Part shown: positions 53,371-63,323 of the stretch, piece by piece
Layout of the letters: every line of letters starts with the position of its first letter
Position numbering within the stretch: the first letter of the stretch is position 1
DNA from: Flammeovirga sp. OC4
GTDB lineage: Bacteria > Bacteroidota > Bacteroidia > Cytophagales > Flammeovirgaceae
DNA length: 64,000 nt
Direction: 5' to 3'
Assembly: GCF_000812565.1 (NCBI RefSeq)
Contig: NZ_JTAM01000001.1
Coordinates: 62,001 to 126,000, forward strand
Translations under genes and position numbers: made by a program
The notes under the pieces: model-generated
What the model was told of the DNA's origin: nothing
The model's database searches: none
What the model saw: only the letters and a program-made list of their open reading frames with translations

Positions 53371-54036
53371 ATGAGTATTGCAAAATATATTGACCACACA
53401 TTGTTAGCAGCAAATGCTACACAAGACCAAATTGTTCAACTTTGTAAAGAAGCAAAGGAACATCACTTTTTCTCTGTTTGTGTTAATTCTGGTTATGTAC
53501 CGTTAGCCAAAAAAGAAACTGAAGGTTCAGATGTGGCTGTATGTTCTGTTGTTGGTTTCCCTTTGGGTCAAATGGACACTGCATCCAAAATTTTTGAAAC
53601 AAAAACAGCTATCGAAAACGGTGCTGATGAAATAGATATGGTCATTAACGTTGGTAAAATGTTAGATGGTGACCACGAATACGTACAAAATGAAATCAGC
53701 GAATTAAAGAAAGTTGTTGGAGATAGAGTATTAAAAGTAATCATTGAAACATGTTACTTATCCAAAGAGCAAATTGCTGAAGCTTCTAAACTTTCTATTA
53801 ACGCTAATGCTGACTTTGTGAAAACTTCTACTGGTTTTGGAACAGGTGGAGCAACTTACGAAGACATTCAAATCATGAAAGACGCTGTAGCAGGAAAAGC
53901 TCAACTAAAAGCTTCTGGTGGTGTTCGTGATTATGAAACGGCTCAAAAATATATTGACATGGGTGTTACTCGTTTGGGTACATCTAGCGGAATTAAAATT
54001 ATTTCAGGTGGTACTGCCGACGAAGGTAGCTACTAA
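53371..54036 (+). CDS. deoC: Deoxyribose-phosphate aldolase
   Basis: A 221-aa class I aldolase that splits 2-deoxyribose-5-phosphate into acetaldehyde and glyceraldehyde-3-phosphate. The Schiff-base lysine is K151 in ADFVKTSTGFG, with the second catalytic lysine later in QLKASGGV and the substrate Asp region DEIDMVINVG at about 86-95. Start at 53371 gives the standard MSIAKYIDHT opening. It lies 18 bp before deoB; the deoC-deoB-deoD order with short gaps points to one operon. Confidence 0.97.
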   Translation: MSIAKYIDHTLLAANATQDQIVQLCKEAKEHHFFSVCVNSGYVPLAKKETEGSDVAVCSVVGFPLGQMDTASKIFETKTAIENGADEIDMVINVGKMLDGDHEYVQNEISELKKVVGDRVLKVIIETCYLSKEQIAEASKLSINANADFVKTSTGFGTGGATYEDIQIMKDAVAGKAQLKASGGVRDYETAQKYIDMGVTRLGTSSGIKIISGGTADEGSY

Positions 54037-54054
54037 TAAATAACTACTATTACT

Positions 54055-55200
54055 ATGGTAAAAAGAGTTGCCTTAATCGTTTTAGATAGTGTAGGCATCG
54101 GTTTTAGTGCCGACGCTGACGAATACGGTGATAGAGGTGCTAATACTTTAGGTCACATTGCTGACAGTGCAGGTTTGGATATCCCCAATATGCATGAAAT
54201 GGGACTTGGAAATATTGCTCCTTTGTATGGTCTTCCTCCAATGGGAACTACATCAGCGGCGTATGGTAAAGCCAAAGAGGTTTCTAAAGGAAAAGATACC
54301 ACTACAGGTCACTGGGAAATTGCTGGACAGATTTTAGCAGAGCCCTTCCCTACTTATCCCGATGGTTTCCCTGTCGATATCATGGAAGCTTTTGAGAAAG
54401 CAACAGGAAAAGGAACAATCGGTAATAAAGTAGCTTCAGGTACTGCTATCATCAATGAATTGGGTGATGAGCATGTCGCTACAGGTAAGCTGATTATTTA
54501 TACTTCTGCGGATTCTGTATTCCAAATTGCAGCACATGAAGAGGTGGTTCCATTGGAAGACCTTTATAAATACTGTAAGATTGCTCGTGAGCAATTGAAC
54601 GTGGGACGTGTGATTGCTAGACCTTTCGTGGGAAGTAATGGAGATTACCAACGTACTTCTAACCGTCATGATTATTCTTTGGAGCCTTCTGATAACATGC
54701 TCACAAGAATTAAAGCGGCTGGAAAAGATAGTATTGGTGTCGGTAAAATCTTCGACATCTATGCAGGTAAAGGATTTACAGAGCATACTTATACAAAAAG
54801 TAATGCGGAGGGAATCGACAAAACAATCGAATTCTTGAAGCAAGACAATGAAGGTTTGATCTTCACTAACCTGGTAGATTTTGATATGCTTTTTGGGCAT
54901 AGAAGAGATCTTATTGGTTACAGAGATGCATTGGAATATTTCGATCAAAGATTACCTGAAATCACGGCGGCAATGAATGATGATGACTTATTGATCATCA
55001 CTGCCGATCATGGTAACGACCCTATTTTCAAGGGAACGGATCATACAAGAGAACATATTCCAATCCTTATTTATGGTAAAAAAGTAAAACCTGTCAATAT
55101 TGGTTTCCGCTCTACTTTCGCAGATATCGGAACTACAATTGAGGATGTTTTACTTGGAGAAACTACTGCAAATGGTAGTTTTGCTTCAATGATTTTATAA
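54055..55200 (+). CDS. deoB: Phosphopentomutase
   Basis: A 381-aa alkaline-phosphatase-superfamily mutase that converts (deoxy)ribose-1-phosphate to the 5-phosphate. Metal and active-site parts are LIVLDSVGIG at about 7-16, the phospho-acceptor TTGHWE near 83-88 (Thr), DNEGLIFTNLVDFDMLFGHRRD at about 263-284 (in part), and ITADHGNDP near 322-330 plus TDHTREHIP near 334-342 with paired His/Asp. It joins the phosphorylases to deoC. Spacing is 18 bp on both sides. Confidence 0.97.
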   Translation: MVKRVALIVLDSVGIGFSADADEYGDRGANTLGHIADSAGLDIPNMHEMGLGNIAPLYGLPPMGTTSAAYGKAKEVSKGKDTTTGHWEIAGQILAEPFPTYPDGFPVDIMEAFEKATGKGTIGNKVASGTAIINELGDEHVATGKLIIYTSADSVFQIAAHEEVVPLEDLYKYCKIAREQLNVGRVIARPFVGSNGDYQRTSNRHDYSLEPSDNMLTRIKAAGKDSIGVGKIFDIYAGKGFTEHTYTKSNAEGIDKTIEFLKQDNEGLIFTNLVDFDMLFGHRRDLIGYRDALEYFDQRLPEITAAMNDDDLLIITADHGNDPIFKGTDHTREHIPILIYGKKVKPVNIGFRSTFADIGTTIEDVLLGETTANGSFASMIL

Positions 55201-55218
55201 TCAAAAAAATTAGAAAAA

Positions 55219-55929
55219 ATGAGTATTCATATTGGTGCAAAACCTGGAGATATAGCAGAAGTAGTTTTAATGCCTGGCGATCCGCTTCGTGCAAAATTCA
55301 TCGCTGAAAACTACTTAGAAAACCCTGTACAATACAACAACGTTCGTGGAATGTTAGGTTACACAGGTACTTACAAAGGTCATAAAATTTCAGTACAAGG
55401 TTCAGGTATGGGTATTCCATCTATCGGGATCTATGCACACGAATTAGTAACTGAATTCGGTGTTAGAAAATTAATCCGTGTAGGAAGCTGCGGTTCAATG
55501 CAACCACACATCAAGCCAAGAGATTTAGTATTTGCGATGTCAGCTTCTACTGATTCATCTTTCAACCAAAACCGTTTTGGTGGTAAAGACTACTCTCCTG
55601 CCGCTGACTTTGATATGATTGCAAAAGCCAATCAAGTGGCAAAAGAGAAAGGTATCACTCCATTCAACGGGAACGTTTTATCATCAGACACTTTCTACGG
55701 TGATGATGCTGATGAGTGGAAAAAATGGGCAAAGTATGGTGTTTTAGCTGTTGAAATGGAAACAACTGCTCTTTACACTATTGCAGCTCAATTCAACGCT
55801 CATGCTTTAACGATCCTTACTGTAAGTGATAGTTTAGTAACAGGTGAAGAGCTTAGCTCAGATGATCGCCAAAATACTTTCACTGACATGATGGAGATCG
55901 CTTTAGAAACTGCAATTGACGGTTTATAA
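55219..55929 (+). CDS. deoD: Purine-nucleoside phosphorylase, DeoD type
   Basis: A 236-aa hexameric phosphorylase that cleaves purine nucleosides to bases and ribose-1-phosphate. Motifs: [13 protein letters not shown] at about 18-30 (phosphate-binding Arg), [16 protein letters not shown] at about 61-76, [10 protein letters not shown] near 90 (IRVGSCG), and [13 protein letters not shown] near 178-190. Also [16 protein letters not shown] near 200-215, where Asp is the catalytic residue. Last gene of the salvage operon; a strong terminator follows. Confidence 0.97.
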   Translation: MSIHIGAKPGDIAEVVLMPGDPLRAKFIAENYLENPVQYNNVRGMLGYTGTYKGHKISVQGSGMGIPSIGIYAHELVTEFGVRKLIRVGSCGSMQPHIKPRDLVFAMSASTDSSFNQNRFGGKDYSPAADFDMIAKANQVAKEKGITPFNGNVLSSDTFYGDDADEWKKWAKYGVLAVEMETTALYTIAAQFNAHALTILTVSDSLVTGEELSSDDRQNTFTDMMEIALETAIDGL

Positions 55930-55948
55930 GAATCGCATTTGGTAGCAC

Positions 55949-55992
55949 AAAAAAAAGAGGTAAAAGTTGAATGACTTTTACCTCTTTTTTAT
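55949..55992. terminator. Bidirectional terminator after deoD
   Basis: AAGAGGTAAAAGT (55955-55967) pairs with ACTTTTACCTCTT (55974-55986) with flanking A-run and T-run, so it can serve deoD and the convergent 56010 gene. Confidence 0.88.
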
Positions 55993-56009
55993 AGCTCAAA
56001 TTATCAATT

Positions 56010-58052
56010 TTAGAAAGCTGGATTCGTCATATGCATGTGATTTATCATACTTTGATTCTTCATACGTGTCCGTTCGGCATTCATCATTTGTTGATGAAAT
56101 AATAAGTAATTATCATGACCTCTATCCATATGTACCTGTCGATTAGTCTTACTTCTGCTCAATTGACAAGCATCATATTTTAATGTAAAATGATATTCTG
56201 TATTCAGTTTCACTATATCATCTTCTGATATGGGTGGTAATTTCATTTTCAATAATAATGGTAAGTTTTTTTCGAATACTCTATCAAAATCCTCATTGAC
56301 ATTCCCTTTATATTTAACATCTTCCACTTTGCCTTTATTTGAAACTAAAATGGTTAAATAAAGCGAACCCGAGATTTGTTTACCTAATGATTCATCTAAC
56401 CCTTCGAAAGAAAACTTCTTATTTATAGCTTTCCTTAATTTTTCTTTAGTCGTATTGTTTTCCGATTCAACAAATTTGGATGAAAATAGATAGGTAACAT
56501 CTTCATCATTTGTACTTCTTATAACCTGTTTAAAGGTTTTTCCCATAAACGAAAAAGTATAATTTACACCTGACTGAGGGTCTTGGAAACTGATGGAATT
56601 ATTGACAACCTTCTCTTCCGTTCCATCCTCTCTATAAAAAGTCTGAAAATATACTTTTTTATTCTCTTTCTCTTTTGCAATAATGTATGAATAAAACTCT
56701 TGATGAGAATTCGGATAATAAACCTTTACATTCATCAGTTTATTTGCCTTTGAAAAAGTTGCCTCATAAAAGAGATGACCATTTTGATACAACTTCAACT
56801 GATCCGTTTTTACACCGAAAAGTGTTGCACTTCTCTCATATGTCACATCTGCTACTTTTTCTCCATGATCATAATAAGAAATAGAATACGTTACACTCGT
56901 AAGGTCTGTCAACTTTCCCACATAAGCTGTTTTATGATCTACCCTTAACCATGATTTATTAAAATACAGTTCTTCACCAGAAAACTTGGTGTCTGTTATC
57001 TTTCTTAATTCCAAATAATTAAAAAACTCATCAATAGTTGAGACTTCACTAAAGACATTCAAATTATCATTATCCGTTCTGAAATATTTTTTAGTATCAT
57101 TTTTTAGATATTTCCTTTCAAAAGTCTTTTCTGATATTTTCATCCAATCTTTTTCTCCTTTCTCTAAAACAAGCAAATCTGAACTCTTTTTAGAGACTAT
57201 TTCAGCTATTATTGTTCCATCAGAATTGGTGCATTTTATTTTTGCAAGTACTTTTTTAGAAAGCTTCTTGTTATCCTCAACATACCCATGAATACTTATC
57301 ACAGAATCTGTATCACTCACAAAATACTTTACCTTACTCGGCTTAAGTGGTGAAGGGTAGGCTTTCATGTTCTTCGAACACATCAAAACTTTATCATATT
57401 TATAATAGACATTTTCTGTTGTATTATCGAGGTAAACTACCTTTCCGATTTTATAGTTCTTATAAGTGTCACTTTTCATTAAATCATTAAATTCATTCTC
57501 TTTCAGATTCGAAGTATTTAATATTTTCTCTCGAACATTTACATTTTGCAGATCTATCTGTTCCCAATCTTTTGAAGGCGTCTTTATATATATTTTTTGA
57601 ATAACATACCCATTTTGAGCTACATCATAATACTCCGCAAACTCTAATGAATCGTATCTCATTACATAATTCACAATCTTTTTATCCACCACAATAAATG
57701 AATCTAAAGCAACATTGAGATGTTTGATATCTTTGTATGAAAAAAATTTATAATCTACACCAGGTTTCTCTCTGAAATAAACTTGTTTCTTATTAATAAT
57801 TAAATGGCCGTCATGTCGTTTTCCATCTAATGAAGTAACACTCCCTTTTATATATTCACTTGGTATCCCCTTAAGATATTTCTCTGGTTTGGGCAAACTC
57901 AATGTATTAGAATGAACAGGTTTAAATGGATTTGAGTATCCATCAAGAGGAAAACCCTGATCGTCTACACCATAACCAATCTCAACTTGAGCAAATGAAG
58001 AGATAATATTGCCTAAAAAAATGACAATAGTAAACAGTAAAAAATTACGCAT
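56010..58052 (-). CDS. Hypothetical 680-aa secreted protein with a TonB_C-like region
   Basis: A large envelope protein with a signal peptide (about 1-22, ending SFAQ). Most of it is unrecognised, with beta-rich blocks and repeated lines such as YFSYKDIKHLNV and YYDVAQNGYVIQK. Residues about 555-620 (LYLTILVSNKGKVEDVKYKG, FEKNLPLLLKMKLPP) look like a TonB_C/energy-transducer C-terminal fold as found in many secreted Bacteroidota proteins. There is a His/Asn/Arg/Met-rich tail (MIDRGH..HQQMMNAERTRMKNQSMI, partial). Its neighbours are not co-directional operon partners: deoD ends convergent and the GMC gene lies upstream 128 bp away. Function unknown. Confidence 0.65.
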   Translation of the reverse strand: MRNFLLFTIVIFLGNIISSFAQVEIGYGVDDQGFPLDGYSNPFKPVHSNTLSLPKPEKYLKGIPSEYIKGSVTSLDGKRHDGHLIINKKQVYFREKPGVDYKFFSYKDIKHLNVALDSFIVVDKKIVNYVMRYDSLEFAEYYDVAQNGYVIQKIYIKTPSKDWEQIDLQNVNVREKILNTSNLKENEFNDLMKSDTYKNYKIGKVVYLDNTTENVYYKYDKVLMCSKNMKAYPSPLKPSKVKYFVSDTDSVISIHGYVEDNKKLSKKVLAKIKCTNSDGTIIAEIVSKKSSDLLVLEKGEKDWMKISEKTFERKYLKNDTKKYFRTDNDNLNVFSEVSTIDEFFNYLELRKITDTKFSGEELYFNKSWLRVDHKTAYVGKLTDLTSVTYSISYYDHGEKVADVTYERSATLFGVKTDQLKLYQNGHLFYEATFSKANKLMNVKVYYPNSHQEFYSYIIAKEKENKKVYFQTFYREDGTEEKVVNNSISFQDPQSGVNYTFSFMGKTFKQVIRSTNDEDVTYLFSSKFVESENNTTKEKLRKAINKKFSFEGLDESLGKQISGSLYLTILVSNKGKVEDVKYKGNVNEDFDRVFEKNLPLLLKMKLPPISEDDIVKLNTEYHFTLKYDACQLSRSKTNRQVHMDRGHDNYLLFHQQMMNAERTRMKNQSMINHMHMTNPAF

Positions 58053-58179
58053 AATAGTCTACAAATAACAATAGTTTACAAACGATAGATGCCAAAATGA
58101 AAACATACTATCTTATTGCTGTAAATATAAGTTATTTAGTCGCTAAGGGTAATAAAAAATTTAACCTAAAAAGTGGTAC

Positions 58180-59826
58180 TTATTTTAAGATCTGTGTTCT
58201 ATCCTGCGTGTTTGCGTTTACAACCGCCTTCATTTGTTCTTCTAACGAAATATTACTATTCCCTTCTTTTTCTGGAATATGTGACATTGCATATTCACTC
58301 AATGATGTAATCGTTAAACTTGGGTTCACTCCTAAATTGCAAGGGATAATTGATCCATCTAATACATAAAGATTAGGGTAGTTATGTACTTCAAATTTCT
58401 CATTTACTACACCTTCTTCAGCATCTTTCCCCATATTACATCCTCCTAAAATATGAGCTGTCATTGGCGTATTCAGCAAAATTTCAGATCCTGCATTTAG
58501 TGGTATACCATTTACTTTTTTTGCAAAAGCATGCATTACTTTTTGTCCTATATCAATATAAGCCGGGACTGCAAAGCTATTTTTAGGATCGAATTTTAGT
58601 TTTCCTCCAAAAAGTCCCTTAGACCATTTTAAAGTCATGCTTTCTTCCAAAGATTGCATCACCAGTAAAATCAAAGAACTTCTTCCCCACTTTCTGATGC
58701 TAAAAGTACTTTTCAAAAACTGAATGGGTTGTGTTACAATATTGCCTATAAGTTTTGCAAACCTCACTCCTGTTTTAGCAGGACCTGTTGCTAACGCTGA
58801 CATCCTACCCATTGCCCCTGAATCGGTATTATATTTCACTACTTCAATGTGCGTATTCTCATCAGGATTGAAGTAAGAGCTTATAGCTATACTATTATTC
58901 AGTTTTCTATCGGCATTGGAAATACCACAAAGCATCTCGGAGTTGGTTCGAATATTAAAGCCTAATTTCTTGGATAAATTTTTCAAGCGACCTGTTTCAA
59001 ATTTCTCTTTCAAAAGCAACTTCATAGTACCAATAACACCTGCACTCACCACTACCCCTTTGGCCTTAAGTATTTTTCTATTTTTATTAAAAATTGAAGT
59101 ACTGTTTTCGACTCCTATATGATATTCTCCGTCTACTTTTTCAATAGCCGTCACCTTCGTTTCAGGAAGTATTTTCGCTCCAAATTTTTCTGCGAAGAAA
59201 AGGTAGTTTTTCTCTAATGTATTTTTGGAATTAAATTGACAACCCAACATACAACCTGCACATTTCTGACAAGCATCCCGTTTGGGTCCTAATCCTTTAA
59301 AATAAGGGTCCACCCCATTTTCTCCTTCATAATACACGCCCACATTGACACCCCCAAAAGAATCCTCCTTTCCCATGTCTTTGGCAATCTCTTTTAAGAG
59401 ATAATCTTCCTCATGGAGATCTTTAAAAGGAATGGTCCCCAGCATAAACTTTGCTTTATCATAAAAAGGCTTCAATGTCGTTTTCCAATCCTTATTCAAA
59501 TGGCTCCATGCCTTGTTTTCAAAAAAATGATCTTGGGGATACATATGTGTATTGCCGTAAACATTACTTCCACCTCCAACACCAACACCACCTAGGATAA
59601 AGACTTCTTTAAAGAAAGTGAGACTTTGAGGACCAAAGCATTTTAAAATGGGAGCCCATAAGAACTTTTTAATATTCCAATCTGTCTTGGGAAGCTTCTT
59701 CTCATTGAGTCTTTTCCCCTTTTCTATCACCAATACATTATATCCTTTTTCAGCCAAACGCATGGCTGAAACACTCCCCCCGAAGCCCGATCCAATTACG
59801 ATATAATCATAAACTTTATTTTCCAT
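58180..59826 (-). CDS. GMC-family oxidoreductase (cholesterol oxidase-like)
   Basis: A 548-aa flavoprotein. The FAD dinucleotide motif GSGFGGSVSAMRLAEKG is at about 12-28, followed by VLVIEKG. GGVGVGGGSNVYGNTHMYP near 78-96 is the second FAD-contact region, and RDACQKCAGCMLGCQFNSKNT near 183-203 resembles the Cys-containing block of cholesterol-oxidase-type proteins. The C-terminal GMC_C part has AHILGGCNMG near 457 and NPSLTITSLSEYAM near 510-523 with His/Asn active-site residues. It oxidises an alcohol group of an unknown substrate; a sterol is only a family label here. Confidence 0.88.
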   Translation of the reverse strand: MENKVYDYIVIGSGFGGSVSAMRLAEKGYNVLVIEKGKRLNEKKLPKTDWNIKKFLWAPILKCFGPQSLTFFKEVFILGGVGVGGGSNVYGNTHMYPQDHFFENKAWSHLNKDWKTTLKPFYDKAKFMLGTIPFKDLHEEDYLLKEIAKDMGKEDSFGGVNVGVYYEGENGVDPYFKGLGPKRDACQKCAGCMLGCQFNSKNTLEKNYLFFAEKFGAKILPETKVTAIEKVDGEYHIGVENSTSIFNKNRKILKAKGVVVSAGVIGTMKLLLKEKFETGRLKNLSKKLGFNIRTNSEMLCGISNADRKLNNSIAISSYFNPDENTHIEVVKYNTDSGAMGRMSALATGPAKTGVRFAKLIGNIVTQPIQFLKSTFSIRKWGRSSLILLVMQSLEESMTLKWSKGLFGGKLKFDPKNSFAVPAYIDIGQKVMHAFAKKVNGIPLNAGSEILLNTPMTAHILGGCNMGKDAEEGVVNEKFEVHNYPNLYVLDGSIIPCNLGVNPSLTITSLSEYAMSHIPEKEGNSNISLEEQMKAVVNANTQDRTQILK

Positions 59827-60050
59827 TGTGTTGTATATTGGTATTGAGTGTTGTGTAATTTTTAGAATAACCCAAGGTAACTAACTGATAAACTGTTTGT
59901 TTTCTACTTTGTTTATTCAATCATCAAGTCAAAAATGTAGACTAAACATTAATGACTGAATAATTCTTCATTTCTATATTTGAATATATTTAATTTTGTT
60001 CACTTATCGAAATCAGACTTTATAAAAAATCTATCTTTCAAAGATTTTTT

Positions 60051-60058
60051 TATTTTTG
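60051..60058 (+). promoter_or_regulatory. Possible -7 element right before the DUF445 gene
   Basis: TATTTTTG ends 4 bp before the ATG at 60063. If real, the transcript would start at the start codon. No -33 TTG is visible, so the match may be by chance. Confidence 0.25.
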
Positions 60059-60062
60059 TGTT

Positions 60063-61283
60063 ATGGATCTAACATTAAACGACTTCTTTTTATATATATC
60101 AATTCCTTTTATTAGTGGTTTTGTAGGGTGGTTTACAAACTGGGCTGCTATTAAGATGATGTTTTATCCCATTAAGTTTATGGGGATAAAACCATTTGGT
60201 TGGCAAGGTATTATCCCTGCCAAATCGACTAAAATTGCCTCAAAGTCTGTAGACTTGCTAACTGCTAAACTTATCCGTATTGAGGAGCAATTTGCAATGT
60301 TAGACCCTGATATCGTGAATATGGAAATGAAAGATTCCATAAATGCGGTTTCAAAAAAAACAGTAGACCTAGTGATGCAATCTGAAATCCCTTATATATG
60401 GGAGAAGATACCTGATGTCATCAAAGGAAAAATCTATGAAAACATAGAAAAAAGAATTCCTAAAGCCACTGAAAACGTATTGATCGACATTGGGGCCAAT
60501 ATTAGAGACATGCTTGATTTAAAAAAGCTCACTTTAGATACTGTCTCCACGCATCCAGCCTTGTTGAATACCATATTTATGAAATGTGGTAAAGATGAAT
60601 TTAAGTTTATCGAAAGGTCTGGATTGTATTTCGGTTTTCTTTTTGGATTAATACAAATGGTAGTCGCCTATTTTTATAACCCATGGTGGCTGCTTCCCTG
60701 CTTTGGCTTACTTGTGGGCTATGCAACCAACTGGCTTGCTTTAAAATTAATTTTCGAACCCAAAGAACCTATCCACTTTTTAGGGATGCGTTTTCAAGGG
60801 CTTTTCTTGAAAAGACAAATTACTGTTGCAGAAGAGTATGCCACACTGATCACATCAGAAATTTTAACCACTGAAAGACTTTTTAGATATACCTTACAAA
60901 ATACTGGAAAAAAGATCCTATCTGATATTTTTAGAAATAGGATTGGGCAAGTTGTGGATGAAGCGTATGAAGAAGTACATGAGTTTGTATCAAAATTTGC
61001 GGACAAAGAGATTACTGAGAAGCACCTCAACATCATTAAAAATATAGCTCACTTTACATTTATGGCTGAATTCCATATTTGCCTTAGAGATGCTTTCCCT
61101 TATGCAGACCGTGTTTTTGACCTCAAAAATAATATTCAAAAGAAAATTGAAGAACTCCCATACGAGGATTTTGAAGGTCTTTTGAGACCCGCTTTTCAAG
61201 AAGATGAATGGATACTGATTGTAGTAGGTGCAATTTTAGGCGGATGTGCCGGAATTTCTCAATATATCTTCCTTTTTCAGTAA
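60063..61283 (+). CDS. DUF445 family membrane protein
   Basis: A 406-aa protein. Near the N-terminus is a membrane helix with GFVGWFTNWAAIKMMFYPI at about 20-38, the DUF445 opening. Two further hydrophobic helices lie at about 190-225 (SGLYFGFLFGLIQMVVAYF), followed by ATNWLALKLIFEPKEP, which repeats the first motif. A C-terminal helix (about 388-404) reads IVVGAILGGCAGISQYIF. The long soluble part between about 60 and 170 is helical. DUF445 has unknown function and is found in many bacteria. It stands alone, 94 bp before the MORN gene on the same strand; a shared operon is possible. Confidence 0.85.
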   Translation: MDLTLNDFFLYISIPFISGFVGWFTNWAAIKMMFYPIKFMGIKPFGWQGIIPAKSTKIASKSVDLLTAKLIRIEEQFAMLDPDIVNMEMKDSINAVSKKTVDLVMQSEIPYIWEKIPDVIKGKIYENIEKRIPKATENVLIDIGANIRDMLDLKKLTLDTVSTHPALLNTIFMKCGKDEFKFIERSGLYFGFLFGLIQMVVAYFYNPWWLLPCFGLLVGYATNWLALKLIFEPKEPIHFLGMRFQGLFLKRQITVAEEYATLITSEILTTERLFRYTLQNTGKKILSDIFRNRIGQVVDEAYEEVHEFVSKFADKEITEKHLNIIKNIAHFTFMAEFHICLRDAFPYADRVFDLKNNIQKKIEELPYEDFEGLLRPAFQEDEWILIVVGAILGGCAGISQYIFLFQ

Positions 61284-61376
61284 TTCTTTGAAAATCATTA
61301 CATTATATTGATTAATTACAATTATTATATTGACATATTGTAAAATTTAGGTATAATTGTGCATTCTAAATAGATT

Positions 61377-62075
61377 ATGAAAAGATTTTTACAGACAACA
61401 TTTGTCTTAAATGCACTGCTTACCATCTCGTTAAACCTAAATGCCCAATGTATTACAGGAGACTGTAAAAACGGAGATGGGAAAATGATTTACAAAAATC
61501 AGGATACTTACGAAGGTCATTGGACCAATGGCTATCCTAATGGTAAAGGAACTTTTACTTTTGGTGAAAGTGTGTACGTGGGTGAATTCAAAAACGGCAA
61601 CTTTGAAGGAAAAGGAAAGTTGACTTGGGCAAACGGAACAGTTTACCTTGGCGATTTTAAATCCAATGCTTTACATGGTGAAGGTGTAATGTTATGGGAA
61701 AATGGCAATCGCTATGAAGGGCACTTCTATCAAGATGCTATCCATGGTAAAGGTCAATTTGATTACTCTAACGGAGACCATTATCAAGGAAACTTTTATG
61801 ATGGAAAAGCTGAGGGTTATGGTGTTTATACCTATAAAAACGGTGATATTTATACCGGAGAGTTTAAAAAAGGAAAGAAAAAAGGTCTTGGTATTATACA
61901 ATACGTCAACGGTAATGTATTTAGTGGATCTTTCAAGAAAGACTTGAAAAATGGGAAAGGCACTCTTACCACTTCAGACTCCGTAATAATCGGGTATTGG
62001 GTAAATGGAGAACTCAACAAGATATTCGAGGAAAAAGAAATTAATCAAAAGCTTGAGAGTAAAAACTCTCGATAA
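61377..62075 (+). CDS. MORN-repeat protein
   Basis: A 232-aa secreted protein with a signal peptide (about 1-22, ending LNAQ), a small Cys pair (CITGDC) and seven MORN repeats at about 43-200. Each follows the pattern Y-x-G-x-F/W ... G-x-G. Examples are YEGHWTNGYPNGKGTF, YVGEFKNGNFEGKGKL, YEGHFYQDAIHGKGQF and YTGEFKKGKKKGLGII. MORN repeats form beta sheets that bind membranes or partner proteins in other organisms; a surface role is likely here but unknown. It follows the DUF445 gene by 94 bp and ends with a small hairpin overlapping the stop region. Confidence 0.9.
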   Translation: MKRFLQTTFVLNALLTISLNLNAQCITGDCKNGDGKMIYKNQDTYEGHWTNGYPNGKGTFTFGESVYVGEFKNGNFEGKGKLTWANGTVYLGDFKSNALHGEGVMLWENGNRYEGHFYQDAIHGKGQFDYSNGDHYQGNFYDGKAEGYGVYTYKNGDIYTGEFKKGKKKGLGIIQYVNGNVFSGSFKKDLKNGKGTLTTSDSVIIGYWVNGELNKIFEEKEINQKLESKNSR

Positions 62076-62087
62076 TTCTATAAACTA

Positions 62088-62140
62088 CATGAAACAAAAA
62101 AGGCAAGTACTCAAGAGAACTTGTCTTTTTTAGTTTCATG
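62088..62140. terminator. Terminator between the MORN gene and the GH53 gene
   Basis: A long stem: CATGAAAC...AAAAAGGCAAGT with ACTTGTCTTTTTT...GTTTCATG (62088-62108 with 62120-62140, one bulge). A/T runs on both strands fit use by both convergent genes. Confidence 0.8.
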
Positions 62141-62160
62141 CTTATAACAGTATTTACGGT

Positions 62161-63234
62161 TTATTTAAAAGCGTCTAATACTGGTAATGCTTGGTTTTTA
62201 AAATCAAACACGGCTTGATTCTCCCAAGGTGAAGCATCTGTAGCCTCAGGACCTTTCCAAGCAATCAACTCTCCTCCCCAATAACAAAACCCTTTGGTGA
62301 CTCTTTTTTGCTCACTTATTGCTCTTATTTTAGAGATGAAATTTTTCTGTCCCTCTTCGGTAGATGGATATTCTGATGGTATAATTTGATCGTCAGATCC
62401 AATTATATTGTTGGTCCAATCATTCCATTCCAAAGTAAAAGGATAGGCTGTTTCTGCTACTAACACCTCTTTTTGATATTTTGTTGACAGGGCCTTTATT
62501 GTATTTTCTAAGTCAGTTAATGATTTACCATGCCATTTTGGGTAATAGGACAAACCAATATAATCGTAGTTCAATGATTTCATTTTATCAAAAAACCAAT
62601 CCGCACCTTCATGACCTGCAAAATGCAACATGATCTTTGTGTCACTCTTCACCTCACGAGTAGCTTCTATACCTGATTGTAATAATGTGAGACATTGCGT
62701 CTCATTCGAATGTAAATTACCTTCAGGGTGAAGTAATCCATTATTAATTTCATTCCCGATTTGTATATAATCAGGTTGGACTTTCTGAACGACGTCTTTT
62801 GTGTATTGGTATACAGTAGTGTTTAGTTCCTCAAAACTTAAGTCTGCCCATGCTTTTGGTTTTTCCTGTTGACCAGGGTCGGCCCATGTATCAGAATAAT
62901 GCACTGTCAACCAAATCTTGAAGCCTTTGCTTCTCAATTCATTGGAAAATGCAACAACCTCATCTAAACCGGAATGTTCATTAGCAGGGTTAACCCACAA
63001 CCGAAGTCTAACAGCATTTACACCTTTCGCCTTCAAATGATCAAGGAATTCTACTTCTTCGCCATCATTATTGTAAAACTGATGATTGTAATTCTTGATT
63101 TCAGGAAATCTAGAAATATCTATCCCACGAATAAATTCATCTTTATCCTCTATTGGACCTTGTTCGCTCGTTGATGATTCACACGAAAAAAGTAAAAAGA
63201 TGAAAAGCAGTAGTAATAATGGTGATTTTGTCAT
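62161..63234 (-). CDS. GH53 arabinogalactan endo-beta-1,4-galactanase (lipoprotein)
   Basis: A 357-aa glycosidase anchored as a lipoprotein (lipobox LLFSC, Cys18). The TIM barrel starts GIDISRFPEIK. The acid/base is E162 in QIGNEINNG and the nucleophile is E261 in VAETAYP. The signature VRLRLWVNP is at about 75-83, and HYSDTWADPGQQEKP at about 112-126. It hydrolyses beta-1,4-galactan side chains of pectin or algal galactans at the cell surface. No other polysaccharide gene (SusC/D, other GH) is nearby, so it is not part of a visible utilisation locus. Confidence 0.93.
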   Translation of the reverse strand: MTKSPLLLLLFIFLLFSCESSTSEQGPIEDKDEFIRGIDISRFPEIKNYNHQFYNNDGEEVEFLDHLKAKGVNAVRLRLWVNPANEHSGLDEVVAFSNELRSKGFKIWLTVHYSDTWADPGQQEKPKAWADLSFEELNTTVYQYTKDVVQKVQPDYIQIGNEINNGLLHPEGNLHSNETQCLTLLQSGIEATREVKSDTKIMLHFAGHEGADWFFDKMKSLNYDYIGLSYYPKWHGKSLTDLENTIKALSTKYQKEVLVAETAYPFTLEWNDWTNNIIGSDDQIIPSEYPSTEEGQKNFISKIRAISEQKRVTKGFCYWGGELIAWKGPEATDASPWENQAVFDFKNQALPVLDAFK

Positions 63235-63245
63235 GTTGTCTAATG

Positions 63246-63279
63246 GATATAATAAAACCCTAGTATCTATTTAATACTA
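63246..63279 (-). terminator. Terminator of the msr gene
   Basis: CCCTAGTAT (63279-63271 on the minus strand) pairs with ATACTAGGG (63263-63255), followed by TTTTATTATA. It lies 45 bp past the msrBA stop codon. Confidence 0.8.
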
Positions 63280-63323
63280 GGGCACAAAATTACGGTTTAA
63301 TTAAATGAATCTTCAATTAAACA

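Noticed and set aside
54436-54948. 170-codon ORF on the minus strand inside deoB
   Set aside because: It is fully antisense to a well-supported gene and shows no motifs; a shadow of codon bias.
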